The translations under genes and the position numbers were made by a program. DNA of 64,000 nt from Leucocoprinus leucothites (lineage: Eukaryota > Basidiomycota > Agaricomycetes > Agaricales > Agaricaceae): positions 868,001-932,000 of the forward strand of contig JAACJO010000001.1 in NCBI GenBank assembly GCA_013368445.1, in the 5' to 3' direction. A model generated the notes under the pieces. It was not told where the DNA came from and ran no database searches. It saw only the letters and a program-made list of their open reading frames with translations. Positions 35,422 to 50,556 of this stretch are shown here, piece after piece (the stretch's first letter is position 1; every line of letters starts with the position of its first letter).

Positions 35422-37012
35422 ATGGCGAACGCTACAGACTCCGTCGCAATCTTTAGCGAGGGCACATTCGAGGAGCAGGTGCCAGCAAACCATTTTCAAC
35501 TACATATCCTCAAAAACTCATCATGAAATGTCTAGATCCTTGAGCTTGTTGAATTTGTCGCTAGAAGTCGACCTGAAGATGAACGCGCCCCTTTCATCGC
35601 GTCATTCCAAGATGATTTGAAAACAGCAGAAGGACAAACACCTTTTGAGGAGGACGAAGCAAGACGGAGAACTGTGTTTCTGAAATTGCTGGGCGAGATC
35701 AAGCAGCTTGGAGAGGGAGGCGATAAAGGTTCGTGCAAATATCAATATATTGATGTCAATATAAAACTCACCTTGGTTGTCAGAGATCGAAGGTTTCTTC
35801 AACCTCGTATTTTCACATCTGTTCACACTCTGGCCAACTGGTTCGCCAGAGATCAAAGATTTCCTGACTTCACTCCTACAAACCATCTCATCCGGACCTT
35901 CAGAAAGGACATCAATAAAATTCCGCATGTCAGGCAGATAATCTCGCAGTCAGCTTCCTTGTTACTGAACCATGCTTATAGCCTGTCAAATCTCTTCAAT
36001 GCTATCCCTCAGATATCCCCTCTACGCCTGACCGTATACGGCGTCATTCTTAACCTTGCATCCTCAAACGACCAACTTGACACTCTTCAACTCCAACGCC
36101 CGACCGTCGAAAAATGGCTGACAGAATGGCAAATCAGCCCTGAGGAGAAATCATCCTTCCTAAAATCTATTGTCGACGCTTTCGCATCTGCCGATCAAGC
36201 GTGTGTTTTCCGCCTTCTTGCCCCTACCAAGATCTTTTTGTATTAACGCTAGGCCATTTTTTCACAGAACAACAGCATACGAATATTCCCTCTCATATGT
36301 CCGCAGCCTCCCCTCAAATTCACCCACAGCCCAAACCGCCGCCGTAGACCTCATTACAGCAGCACTCCGTCTCCCCGATCTCTTCGACTTTGATCCTCTC
36401 TTCAAACTCGACGTCGTCATTGCCATTAAAGACCACGAGCTTTTCGCTCTTCTTCAAGCCTTCCTTAACGGTGGCGTTCCAGAATTAAAACATTGGCAAG
36501 CAAGTCATCCTGGTGCGGCGGAGAAATATAGTACGTTTTGGGTCTATTAATTGTGGTCTTCCCTCGCTGAAACTTTTCATAGATCTTAGTAATATCGAAC
36601 TGGAGAGAAAAATGCGCCTCCTGACGCTCGCTGCTCTTGGTTTCAAGAATATTGGCCAAAACCTACCTTACACCAAGATCGCTGAAGCACTCCAAGTTGA
36701 TGTCTCCGAAGTTGAGAAATGGGTGATCGACAGTAAGTTACACCATTGCCTCGCTTTGCTCTTTACATTGTTAATCGTTGTATCAACTCAGTTATTCGTG
36801 CTGGGCTGCTCTGGGGAAAGCTCTCCCAGACAACACAGAGCCTCTACGTCGTCCGTTCCTCTGTGCGAACGTTCGAAAAGGAACAATGGGAGATCCTCGA
36901 GAAACGCGTCTTGGCTTGGAAATCTGGGCTGCAGGGTATCACGGAACTCATCAACAATGCCAAGAGGATGGCTGGGTATGTGCCGCAGGCCCCTGTCGCT
37001 TCGTCGGCTTAG
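35422..37012 (+). CDS. Translation initiation factor eIF3 subunit M (415 aa)
   Basis: Model: join(35422..35478,35536..35728,35784..35928,35982..36200,36268..36530,36583..36732,36792..37012). Seven exons, all phases consistent. Family signatures: the mid-protein SNLFNAIPQISPLRLTVYG and EKWLTEWQ blocks, and the C-terminal PCI domain including RKMRLLTLAALGFKNIGQNL, IAEALQVDVSEVEKWVID and AGLLWGKLSQTTQSLYVVR, ending WEILEKRVLAW. eIF3m is one of the PCI subunits of the eIF3 octamer core that binds the 40S ribosome. The intron after residue 131 starts with a weak donor (GTCAGG) but is required for frame. Converges with the DUF2009 gene, leaving 167 bp between stops. Confidence 0.92.
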
Positions 37013-37179
37013 GTTATGGTGTAACATGTTACAGAATGTCTATTTGAAAAATCCGTACCGTTCCGTACTACCTTCTATCGATTAACAGGGAATATACCAT
37101 GCAAAATCAAAATTAGTCTAGATGTTCCGTCTAAGCTAGTACGAAACTGTTGTCTACAAATCATGGAAAGCACATGCAA

Positions 37180-39695
37180 TCACCATTCTCCGTCAAATCC
37201 AACAAAACCTGAAAACGAAAGATGAGCTTTCGAATATCTCGGAGCAGGGAAAGAACAAACATACCAGTCAACAAAAACACATGGAAATACCTCTTCTTCT
37301 CCAACGACGAACACCAATTCCACGCACTCGTAAGTCGTCCATCTATACAACTCCCAGCATCAAAGAAATTGTCCGCTCCAGATCCATCAAATCCATGTCT
37401 AAAGAAATCGCCCAAAATCTCCCTAACACAGTTCTCGGCCGACCCAAACTCATCCTCAATATAACTCCTTAGCGCAGGCTTTTCAACCAACTGAGGGATT
37501 TGCCGCAAGGTGTTACAAATGGGTAAGAGGATACGAAAGATTTGGGTGTACTTGTCGATGAACATGAGAGCATTGGGAACGTTGTGATCGCCCATGTGGA
37601 TGACGGATGAGCCGATCCATGTGCCTACGGATTTTTGGGCTTTGTGGAGGATAGTGTGCATCATGCGCGAGGTTTTGGGAGCGGCTTGGACTCGGTTCAG
37701 ACCTTGGCCTGTGTCCCTGAGGCGGTAGGTTGCGTTTTCAGAGAGAAGATCCTGTTCGGCGAGAGACCAGAGGTGGAACATATCTGCGTAGCGCATTAAT
37801 TAAGTGACGAAAAGGGTATTTGCTGATAGATGGGAACGTACCGTGAAGAATCTCCCTCCAGAGGGTCAAACTTTGCAAAACGTACGCATACTGTTTACTA
37901 TGATCATGTGATAGCCTCGCACCACCCCTCCCACTCCGGATAGCCAAACTACTCTTCTGATCCTTCGCCTGCACAGGATGGAAGTATTGCTTCAGGTATG
38001 CAATCATTTGGTCACAAGGATCGCGGTTGACCCTCAAGAACGCGTGGTTGTCACCGATGGAATATAAACATTGACGAACTTGTTCTTCCGACAGTACATT
38101 TTTTGAATATTTAGATGCAAGCGTTTCGATCGCGCGCTCTTTAGCTTTGATGTCTCGCTGAATTTCGCGTCTTGTGCGGCCTTCTGAGTAGATTTCTCTT
38201 GTGGCGATGGTGACAAGGTCGTCCCGAAGTAGATCAGTGGCGTCGTGCTGCTCTAATACAAGATACACAGTCTTGATAGGGCGGACACAAGAGAAGTTGA
38301 GGAGATCCTTGACGTCCGGAGTTTGACTATCCTGAAAAAATCCCGTCAAGTAACGATCGACGAACAGCCAGAACAAACGTCCACTCACTTGGAGGAGATA
38401 GATCATTTTCCCGTACGTTGTCCTCATCTTTTCAGGATTCATAATTTTATGTCTCCTGCCCAACTCGAAAATCTGCTGATAAAACTCCGAGTTGGCTTCA
38501 AAATCCCTGTCCTGGAACAACTCCTGGCCCTGTTTATAATCTGCCGCAAGCACCAACCCAGACATAATGGCACACAATTCTCGAATCTGATGGACGATAC
38601 GTTTGGCTTTCGACATTCCAAAGCCAAGTGTATCAATCTTATCCGTATACTCCGACACAGACAGAGCAGCTTCAAGTAGTCGAAGGAACTTTCTCTCGGG
38701 GAGAGTAAGTCGAAGAGGGATGTACTTTGCTCTCTCGACAAACCATTCGCCTACTTTGTCACCGACTGCTGGTTGTGCAGAGAGTATGGATGTGGAAGCG
38801 TCTTTTTTGTTGCCGTTGGTGGTGGTGACGGCGGCGGTAGCAGGACCTTGCTTCCAGTTCTCGCTGATTTCGTCCAGTTCACCCTCGGCGTCCACGTCGT
38901 CGTATTCCTCCTCCCCGTCCACTTTCATCTTATATGAGATATATTGAGTTATCCTTTTCACAAAAGAACTAGCCACAGTAAATACCGAGTTGTCGTCCGT
39001 GTCGGTGGTACCAGAACTGGCAGCTGTAGACGGCGTAGCAGTGCCCGATACAACGGTTGCGTTCGTGGCGCCGGCACTGCCATTGGTTGGAGGGACTGGT
39101 AGGGACGAGGTAGAAGCGACGCTGGAAGCTCTGGAACGAGGGACTGCACTTCCGTTGTTGGCTTTAGCCTTTTTATGTGAATTTGGTTTGTCGGAGGAAT
39201 CGGTGAGCGGTCGGACGGCGTGTCGTTTTCGAGAACCTTTGCGGTGTTGCGCGGCGAAGCAGACTTCACAGTAGACATCTGAACAAGTTTCGCAGAGGAC
39301 CTGGGCAGGCTGGTCTAGAGTGGTCGAGAACCCGATATTGAGCAGTTAAGGACATTCAGTCACGATGAATTGTATTGAAGAGTCGTCACAGAATGAAATA
39401 GCAAGGCGCCAACAATTTTTTTGAAGATCAGCATTCTGCAACTCTAAAGCCACCGAAGGTGCTGGGATACCAGATACACACCTTCACATTCAATACAGTA
39501 GCCTTCAACAGGCGGCCGCTCAATGTCTTCTTCATCCCAGCCTCCCGCAGGTGTGCTTGCGCCATCGCCGTTGACAGTTGGGTGTTCAATGGAGTCGTGG
39601 TTATCACTTAGAATGTTCTCGAGCGAGAACACGGCATGGCCGTTGGTGTGTCCCTCATTGGCCGGGACTGTGGAATCGGTCTGGAGATCCGTCAT
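37180..39695 (-). CDS. B-box zinc-finger plus DUF2009 protein (725 aa)
   Basis: Model: complement(join(37180..37208,37265..37783,37842..38331,38389..39314,39482..39695)). Five exons; the first intron is 167 bp, the others 55-58 bp. Near residues 66-105 a B-box-like zinc finger is split by the first intron: CIECE, then CETCSDVYCEVCFAAQH. An Ala/Ser/Thr-rich linker leads to the DUF2009 domain (about 200-725), recognised by IPLRLTLPERKFLRLLEAAL, the MFHLWSLAEQDLLSE block, RLRDTGQGLNRVQ, GDHNVPNALMFIDKYTQI and the terminal SAWNWCSSLEKK...GFVGFDGEW. DUF2009 (PF09418) is widespread in eukaryotes with no settled biochemical role. The zinc finger suggests protein-protein contacts. The last intron is supported because only its removal restores the FDGEW ending. 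Confidence 0.87.
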
Positions 39696-39989
39696 GGGAG
39701 GGAGGTGAAAAGATGAGCGACAAAGTTGAATGCGTGAATTGTTGGCTGCACGTGGGTGCCTGCAGATTTATACTACGTCCTGATCGCATTTTAATGACCC
39801 TCAGGCAGGCCTCAGCTCCCGAAATTACCTGGTTCTCCGAGGCGGAAATGAAATCTATTAGATGTCTCTCGAATGTATTGCGTGTGTTAAGAGCTCGAGC
39901 ACTGAGATAATGTACAGGTAATTGCAGTACATGCCAGAATCAACCACCCAAAATATAGCAAGCAAAAGAAGTTATGAAAGCGATCAGGA

Positions 39990-41561
39990 TCAAGTTCCAA
40001 TGTTAGGAGTCGAGCTATTCGCCTCCCAAGCGTCATTTACAGCGCGTCTCTTGTCCTCTAATCTCCGCCCAGTCCATTCCTCCTCCCCGACACGTGTTGC
40101 CCAGTCATCGGTATCATCCCATGAGTCCGCCCATTCAGCATCATCGCCTCGTGTACTCCGCTGCTGAACGATGGTAGGCGGGAGGGCCTGGACAGGGAGC
40201 TGTTCAGGCGTTTTTGGTCCAGGTACTAGTGGCGGCACTGATACTTGGGGAGAGTTAATTGCGGGTTGCCGAAGAGGCTTGATAAATAGTGGCGCAGGCG
40301 GGCCGCGGCGTTGTTTCTTCATGAGGTTCTTGGCAGGTCTAATCGCTTTAGGAGGGTCATTACTAGGTGAAGAGGCGGAAGTTATACTGCTAGACAGACT
40401 TGGGGGATATGAATGTCCGTCATAAGGTGTAGAAGTGCTTGTACTGGGGATGGACTTGGCTTCGTCGGGGTCAGAGGACAGTGATTTATCCCGCCGGTCA
40501 TCCAAGGAAGATGATGAATGTCGATTTCGCCTTTGGTTCTCGACGTCTGCGGGTTTGTAAGCTTCGTCGTCGTCGTCGTCCGAGGGGGCGTTGAAGAGAG
40601 GTTCACGGTATTCGGAATCGTTCAAACCAGATGAACTGTTGGCATCGAGGGAGATTGTGTCTGACGCTTTTACTATGGAGTCGATCAACCAGAATTGAAC
40701 GATATTCATGATGATGGGAAATATGCCCATAGTACTGATAAGGTGTTAGAAGCGCCAATAATAGGCTACTCGAAGAAGACTTACAATATGACCTGAACCG
40801 CATCACCATCTTGGGTATATGTCCAACTGAGAATCCATTCTCCAACTTTGAAGATACCCGGCCACAATGCTATAAGTCCGAAGACCAATAATTTCATGGT
40901 TGTCAAGGCAAGGACATAAATAGCAGCCTGACGCGCCCAGTACTTGATCGAAGGAGGCGAACCATAAACACCCGACTCAAAGCCTCTCAAACCCAATCTC
41001 TCTTTAGCAAGATGCGTAAGGAGATGGAGGATGGCATAAATCAGGGCAACACCTGCCAACGCGCCATATAAATAACGTTTTTGTCAATTGGAGAATCAGA
41101 GCAACGGCATACCGAGAGTGGTGTCAATGAGAATGTTGAGGAAGTAAAACACACAGGCGTTGCCCTCTGTTGTATCAGAACCCAGGTCGGAAAAGAAAAC
41201 ATTGACGGCATGAACAAACATCTGGCCGACGACCTGTTTCGATACATCAAACAGCCTATTGGAGCACGCATTGCACAGCAAGAGTCTGTCAGAGTCGCGC
41301 GTAACACGAACAAAACTCAAACACGACGCACCATATTCTCCATGGTCTCTTTGACACCTCTCTATGTCGCTTGTAAACTAACGACAGAATGACCAAGACT
41401 CCCATTAGTCCTTGGACGATCTACACGGTCATGAGTCTGAGAGGGTGTGGTGCTAGAAAACCATTCACAAGAGCAATAGGCCCGAAAAGCTGGCACGAGC
41501 GGTTGTCCACGTCCGGATATTCATCCAGGATTCCAGCAGGAGTAGCATCAGAGGAGGACAT
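39990..41561 (-). CDS. STIMATE/YPL162C-like multi-pass membrane protein (445 aa)
   Basis: Model: complement(join(39990..40734,40785..41052,41113..41255,41332..41420,41469..41561)). Five exons, introns 48-76 bp. The N-terminal ~210 residues hold about five membrane segments: around IVQGLMGVLVILSLVY, QMFVHAVNVFF, LIYAILHLL, IYVLALTTMKLLVFGLIALW, and the hallmark GIFPIIMNIVQFWLIDSIVK. The last motif is diagnostic of the family of human STIMATE (TMEM110) and yeast vacuolar YPL162c. The remaining ~230 residues are cytosolic, acidic and Ser/Pro-rich. In animals STIMATE supports ER-plasma-membrane contact and STIM-dependent calcium entry; fungi lack STIM, so the role here is unknown. Its start lies 154 bp from the divergently transcribed SEC18. 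Confidence 0.87.
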
Positions 41562-41715
41562 GGGTGGGTTGAGACGGCAGAGGAGCTTGGTCTGCTCTTC
41601 ACCAGGATGGCGCCCAGCTTACCTAATATGACTGAAGCCAATGATTACTACGGAGCTGTATACATAGAGCTGTACACGTTGTTTCTTGCTCTTACCTATT
41701 CACTACCTATTCACC
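41562..41715. promoter_or_regulatory. Compact divergent promoter between STIMATE-like gene and SEC18
   Basis: Only 154 bp separate the two start codons, so leaders and core promoters of both genes share this stretch. A T-rich block with repeated ACCTATTCACC lies just before the SEC18 ATG. Confidence 0.5.
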
Positions 41716-44701
<2,986 letters not shown>

Positions 44702-45143
44702 GCAGAACCCCGGAGGCATCTCGTTAGATCCACTTTAAGAGTTTAGAGTATGTGTTCCTAGATACCAGGCAGGGACTTGTAGTGTAGAATCCTTAGCATA
44801 ATAGTTGTTCCGATTACTGCGGATGGATTGTGGTACTGGTCACTGGCCACGATATCTATGGAAGTGTGAGACGATGACGCAGCCGAGTGCCTCCGCTGCA
44901 AAGGTCTACCGTAACTGGACGGGTTGGAGAGCATAACCCAATCATAAACGGGATACCTTTTTTGGGTTGTCTTCACCGGTCATCTGAGGGAGGCAGTGAT
45001 ACCTGAAGCTTAAATACTTATTCTGTTCTTCTACAACCAATCCTCCCGATTTGCTTTGGCCACTGCTCTCCCCTCGTCCTCCACAGACGAGCTAAACAGT
45101 AGCTCGTCTCGAATTTGTCACTCTCTGGCTTGAATTCAGGATT
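44702..45143. other. Intergenic, no gene seen
   Basis: About 440 bp between SEC18 and the inhibitor-2 gene, same strand: 3' UTR plus promoter. Nothing else recognised. Confidence 0.5.
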
Positions 45144-46403
45144 ATGTCGACCGATCTTTCTCCTGCTGATCATCGCCCCGCACACCTTCCGCCTATTTCC
45201 ACAAGGTCCTCCTCTCAGCCTAAACCGAAAGGCATTTTGAAGAATGCACCGCACTCTGGCTCGATGGTGGCCAATCCAAATGCTCAGTGAGTTCAATAAA
45301 CGCCCTGCTTGTTGTTATCTTGTTTCTGATGAGCGCCGACTCTCTTCCCCTCGCAACGAATCTGCCGCTCCTTCGAATGCGTTCATTACGCCCGTTCGGT
45401 TTGCGTTGAATTTGCATAATTGTGTGTGGGGTGTCGGTGTTTGGCGCGATTGTAGTAGTTTGCAGTGGGATGAGGAAAACCTTGCGTTGACGGAGATTCA
45501 GAAGGATAGTTTGATGAAGATTACTGAGCCCAAGACGCCTTTTGTGAGGTATAACGCGGAAACTGATACTGTCGAAGGAGGTACGTATTAATCCTCTCTA
45601 TACCCATTCTTCTATTCATCCCAACTCGTATTATCACAGACATCCCAGATCTCAATCTCGGAGGCCAGTACACCTACTCGGACTCACCACCACAATCTCC
45701 AACGCAAACTGTCTCTTCCACTGGAGCCAATACTTCAGGCCCTTCATCCCGTCGTACCTCAATCTCAAGCGTCGGATTCTCTTTTAGCAATAGTGGCAGT
45801 GGGAGTGGCGACGCCGGTGACCGGGCAGTGCCTCCTTCAGGTTCGATTTCCGGTGGGAGTATGAAATCTGTAGGGAGTGGGAGTTCGAGTAGGAGCACGA
45901 GTTTCAATTTACCTGATGAAGCTAGGAGAGGGATTCGTGCTACAGATGGAGAGAGAGGAGAAGAGGTTGAGGAGGATGAGGAGATGGATGAGGAAAGTGA
46001 GTAGCTAATCCTTAGAAAATTGTGGACCATTGGGCTGATCTTGACTTTTTCTTTCTTTGAAGCTGCTGCGAAACATGCGGCGTTCCTTAGAGCTAGAAAA
46101 GGGCATTATTCAAATGAGGCTGAGGCTATGAAGGTACCCTCCTTCTTATCGCGAAAACCGCTGGATCATTCTTGACGTTTTATTTCCCCTTAGCGCGCTG
46201 TAGAGCTTATGGATGATGAAGACGAGGACTCGGATGCACAAGGAGACCTTCAGAATATCGATGATGAAGATGATGAAGACAGGGACAACGCCGGGAGTTC
46301 CAACACCGTACATCCTCCCATTCCACCACTCCCCGCAGGGCTGAACACATCGGGGTCAAGCACACCAAAAATAAACGGTACTGGTCATTCAGGAAATGCT
46401 TGA
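45144..46403 (+). CDS. Protein phosphatase inhibitor 2 (IPP-2/Glc8 family) (300 aa)
   Basis: Model: join(45144..45286,45459..45580,45640..45996,46063..46133,46194..46403). Five exons; the first intron is long (172 bp). The three conserved PP1-contact motifs are present in order: KGILKN near residue 30, the [14 protein letters not shown] and ITEPKTPF block near 50-75, and [19 protein letters not shown] around 205-235. Between them lies a long Ser/Gly-rich insert, and the C-terminus is acidic then Pro/Ser-rich. IPP-2/Glc8 binds and regulates the protein phosphatase 1 catalytic subunit. Intrinsically disordered, as the family usually is; about 100 residues longer than typical animal inhibitor-2. 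Confidence 0.9.
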
Positions 46404-46948
46404 TAGAGATGAGGTGGTGGTTGTCGACCCCATGTATATGCACGCTTATATTTGATTGGAGCACTGCAAACTCGGACTGTGTTTTCTCCTTTCTGCGTCA
46501 TTTCTTTCATTCTCCCCTCGCTATTATGTAGGCTTTTTCGGGAACTTTATCAAATTACAGATGTATACTGTATATCGTTGCTTTCGTTCACCGTATGTCT
46601 CGGTTCAATGGATGTACTTAGTTCTATGTAAATAGAATGAACCCCTAGCTGCCAAAATTGTGATTTCTCAAGAGCAGAATAGATAAGATTAGATCAATGG
46701 CCGAATCAACTCAATTGCGAATTCATCGACATCGAGGTCTGCCAGCGGGAACGAAAAAAATCAACGTTTCATTGCAAATCAGCTCGTATGTACGTGGTAT
46801 AATACAATGTATGCATGGTTCCGGAATTGGTATGAAGAGAGTGCGGTAGTAAACTTATGGTTGCAGTCCGAACATCATATTTTCGAGAGAGCCAGCGTCC
46901 GCGGTAATTCTGCCGAAGTGGGGACAAACTCGAAAGGGTGAGCCGCTG
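46404..46948. other. Convergent 3' region
   Basis: About 545 bp between the inhibitor-2 and 7TM receptor stops: two 3' UTRs. No other feature noticed. Confidence 0.5.
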
Positions 46949-48856
46949 CTACAGGGCGCGCACACGGGGTGAGGCTGAGACTGACACAGAGGGCGTTCTC
47001 ACACTAGCTGTATAACTGGCATTCCTCGGACCTTTTGGTCGAGGTGGATCATCCCGTCTTCTCCTCCTCCTGGTGTCCAACCTCTCTAGTCCGTCCACTG
47101 GGGGTGGTTCGCCTACACCTTCCCGTCGTGGTCTTGTTAATGCAGGCTCAGGTAACTCGGTCATTTCGGGTGCTGGTGACATCCCTACTAAATGGGATTC
47201 CGTCGCCGATCGTTCCATCGGATCGGAGCGGCCAGTGTGTACGTGCATTACTTCGGCGTCGTCTGGGAGTCGCGTGAAATGTTTCGTCGAGATCCTATGC
47301 GTTGATGGCTGAGAATGTGTGCGGGAACTTCGGTTGGACCATGGGAAATTGGATTCAGGTCGGTAAGACCTGAAGACTGCGTCCAAGGAAGAGGCGTAAC
47401 GGGAACGCATGTTGACAGGAAGGGGTGGTCGTATGGTGGGGGGTGGGCTGTTATCCTTCCTCCAGAAACACCACGCTCTGAGAACATCCTGGAACAGCAC
47501 AATCAGCTTTTCTGTAGATAAGGAATGGCTTTTAGCATACAGCCTGTGTTCCGAAAATCAGGAAAACGACGGTGCCCGCTATACAGGGTAAATAGGTTAG
47601 TCGTAGGCCATGATCTAGTAACGTTCCGTGACTACCTGTGGCTGCGTAGATACTCCCTGGAAGGGAGATGCGGAAGAATCCAAGTATGCTAACGCTAAAA
47701 GAAGTCGGTCGATGTTGCACCTGGAATGCAAAGAATACTCACACCATACCGACGGCCACATACACTCCAAATATGAACACTCGTGCCATAAGCGGCAATG
47801 GTAAGTCACTCGGAAGCCCAATGCTCCGCATAGTCCGCCAGCTCCTGTAGATTACCACGGCAAGGGCAACTAGAAGTCACGTACTATGTAGCTCTAATCT
47901 CATGGAAATGTAACTGGAGGCATACCTTCTATACCAATAATGAACACACAGACTGACAAAGTGAACACGGACATCGCGAAAAATCTTTTTCTCCAAAATG
48001 AGGAACTTTTCTCGTCATACAGACAAAAAGAACTTGCAATTGATGATGCCCAAAAGAGCAGAACAGAGAATTTCGTCGAACTTTTGAGGGATTCTGATTT
48101 GCTAACTGAAAGCCAGGTTAGCAGAGGAAAGCCTACAGAGATACCAAGATATCGTACCAGCAACGCTGCAATGGTGAAAGCGCACTGTGCAATATAAGGT
48201 GCGCTCAACATCTAGGGCGTTTTCATGAGATTCACGCGACAAATAAGAATCACAAACCTGAACTTACAACAATCATTGGCAAGCTCTTCAAGTACCTCGA
48301 CTGATTAGGCTCTCCACTGAGCGTGTGAAGCATGTAGGAAAATAATGCAAGCACAGCTACAGCCCACCTATGTGAAAGTTTCGTTAATGGTCATGGGCTC
48401 GCCGTGGTCCGCCTAGTGACTTATTCACTCACATGGGGGTGATACCGTAGAGCAACGATGCTTGTGCGTAGCATATCGGTTGATGGGGTTCTGGTCCAAT
48501 ATGCTCCTTCGCGTAAAACCTACATATAGATATCATACATCCGAGCAAAGTCCATTCAGCCCCCCGAGATCAAAACACCGAGAAGATATCATACTAACAG
48601 GAGTAATGAGAAGACGCCCGAAAATATCCAGGTGATGCAGAGGTTAATGAGAGTCGGGTGTCGTTTGGCGGTTTTCGAAAAAAGGAATGTGATGACGACA
48701 AGGGGAAGGAGGATAGTGTTTCCGATGAGGTTGAAGTAGATCCATATGTCGAGCAAAATCTTTTCTTTTGTTCCATGCGACTTCTCCACAGCGCCTGAGA
48801 CCTTGAATGTCAGACCAATTTGCTATAGTACAGTGAGCAAATCACTCACGACCCAT
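46949..48856 (-). CDS. Orphan seven-transmembrane receptor-like protein (444 aa)
   Basis: Model: complement(join(46949..47488,47541..47578,47636..47694,47743..47869,47926..47984,48038..48105,48158..48211,48268..48367,48433..48519,48599..48794,48850..48856)). Eleven exons; the first coding exon is only 7 nt (MGR start). Seven hydrophobic segments follow each other in GPCR order, for example LIGNTILLPLVVITFLF, LINLCITWIFSGVFSLLLL, YGITPMWAVAVLALFSYML, SVFTLSVCVFIIGIEVALAV, ARVFIFGVYVAVG and GTVVFLIFGT. The loop with ANQNPSKVRRN and LFCSF before TM5 is typical of a basidiomycete orphan 7TM family. The C-terminal ~180 residues are cytosolic, Pro/Arg/Ser-rich with an RRRRRR run. The intron 47985-48037 uses a GC donor in this model. 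Ligand unknown. Confidence 0.8.
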
Positions 48857-50556
48857 GAGCACTATCGCGTCCAAAACAGGGGCCATTCGGTACGAGTAAA
48901 GAAATGTTGAAAACAAATATAGAAAGGAAAGACAGAGAAAAGAAAGGACAGACCTCCAAGGAGGTCAGGCTGGCAGACAATCGAAACAGAAAATGTCAAA
49001 GAAAGGAGGAAAAATGAATCTGCCAGCAGTATGAGAAAAGACAACAAGTTGGCGACTCGGAAAGAAACGAAAGAGGAGGAGGGGATGAGAAGCCGGGAGA
49101 CAATGTGCCGGAGAGGGCGTGAATAAAAGCACGTCGCTGATGTTTGATGATCCAGTGTCAGACCTTGTCGGACAACTTGTCCACGTCGCTCTCAATGCTC
49201 AGAAATACACTGATGGTAGCAACCTATCCAGATCCTTCGCAGCAGCGAAGTAAACCGGATAGCAACAAATACCCCACCGTTGACCCAATCAGAAGTCTAG
49301 GTGTTGGTTGCTGGTCACAGGAAATCTGATCAGTAACAGCGCCTCAGAAAACATAGCTCGATTGCATACAGGTGCTCACCCCCCTTGTATTATCTCAAGT
49401 GCACTGATATTAGGGGATCGGTACCGATGTATTGTAGACTCCGATCAACGTCCACACGTTTTAATTCTCAAAATCAAACAACTCTTACTTGTGGAGGAAC
49501 TGCAACAGTGAGAGGTGACGGTAGCAAAGGGCGACAGGTGGTGCTCCTAGAAGCTCTACCGCAGCCCAATTATGTCGATCGCAACTGGGGAAAGGATATT
49601 AATGCAGGGAAGGGCTGGCTAGGTTTTTAACGTCGTGAAGCTGTGAGCACGATAAATATCGCTTTAAGCGTATTAACCTAGCCAAGGAGGAAGAAACGCC
49701 AAGTAGAACTCGGAAAGGGAAGGAAACTGGCAAAGCGTCCCCACCAACTGTCCATTCGGTAATAGTAGAAGATGGAATGTAACAACAGTCGTGGGTGGGG
49801 ATCTGAGAAGCAAGGACGTTGCTGTAAAAGCAAGCATAACGTGCTACTTTAAGCATTGCTCCTCTCACGGATAATGACACCGGCTCATCATTATGGCTCC
49901 TCGGCGTACGCACTCCCTAAATAACAATTCCTGCCAAATATAAGAGCTAGAACCGAAAGCAAAAAGCAGAGCCAGACACACGCCGTTGCGCTCATGTGTC
50001 TGCACGGAAGCAACGGGGAAAAACACTAATATGCCATAGCAATGCACGTACCATTAATCTGGTTCCGCGGAGGCCTGCCAAAGCTCCTCCATTGCCATCG
50101 AAAGATTCCTGGGTCTAGACCCTCCCCATGCTGAGACAGTTTGTGCAGTAACTGATTTGTTGAGAAGTTCAAAGAACGAATTAGAGAGTGTCGCAGGTTA
50201 ATGGCCTGTAGAAGAATCAGGGGGTTCTGATTGTATCAATATCCATTGTTAGATGCATTGCAGCAAGTGGAACGGCATAAGATGATGAGGATGGTGGTGG
50301 TGGTGATGGTTTGATGAAGAAGGTGCATTCAGCTGGCCCTGACAAGGCTGCTAAAGCGAACAACATCGACGTCTGAACAACGTTCTAATTCCCGGGCGTT
50401 GGGAACACTATTCGATATAACTCGACAGAACAGCAGTATTCATACACCTCAAGCGATAAATGACAGCAGAACAACAAGATGTAACGAGCAAAACAGCGAA
50501 GTGTCTAAGATGCAGTCGTGGTAAAGGCACCGGGCCAGTAGCACATCAGCCTCCTT
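48857..50556. other. Long intergenic region
   Basis: About 1.7 kb between the 7TM gene start and the Virilizer-like gene stop, both minus strand. It contains the 7TM promoter and the downstream gene's 3' UTR. A purine-rich block at 48890-49100 creates a hydrophobic antisense-looking frame that I do not believe. Short (GGT)n/(GAT)n-like sequence near 50285-50325. Confidence 0.5.

Noticed and set aside
37161..37208. Read-through end of the DUF2009 protein (ending in a Cys-rich tail)
   Set aside because: Splicing the 56-bp intron 37209-37264 gives the family-typical FDGEW ending, so the unspliced tail is not real.
48862..49047. 61-codon minus-strand frame that is strongly hydrophobic
   Set aside because: It comes from a purine-rich repeat-like stretch on the plus strand and has no splice link to the 7TM gene, whose first segment is already accounted for.
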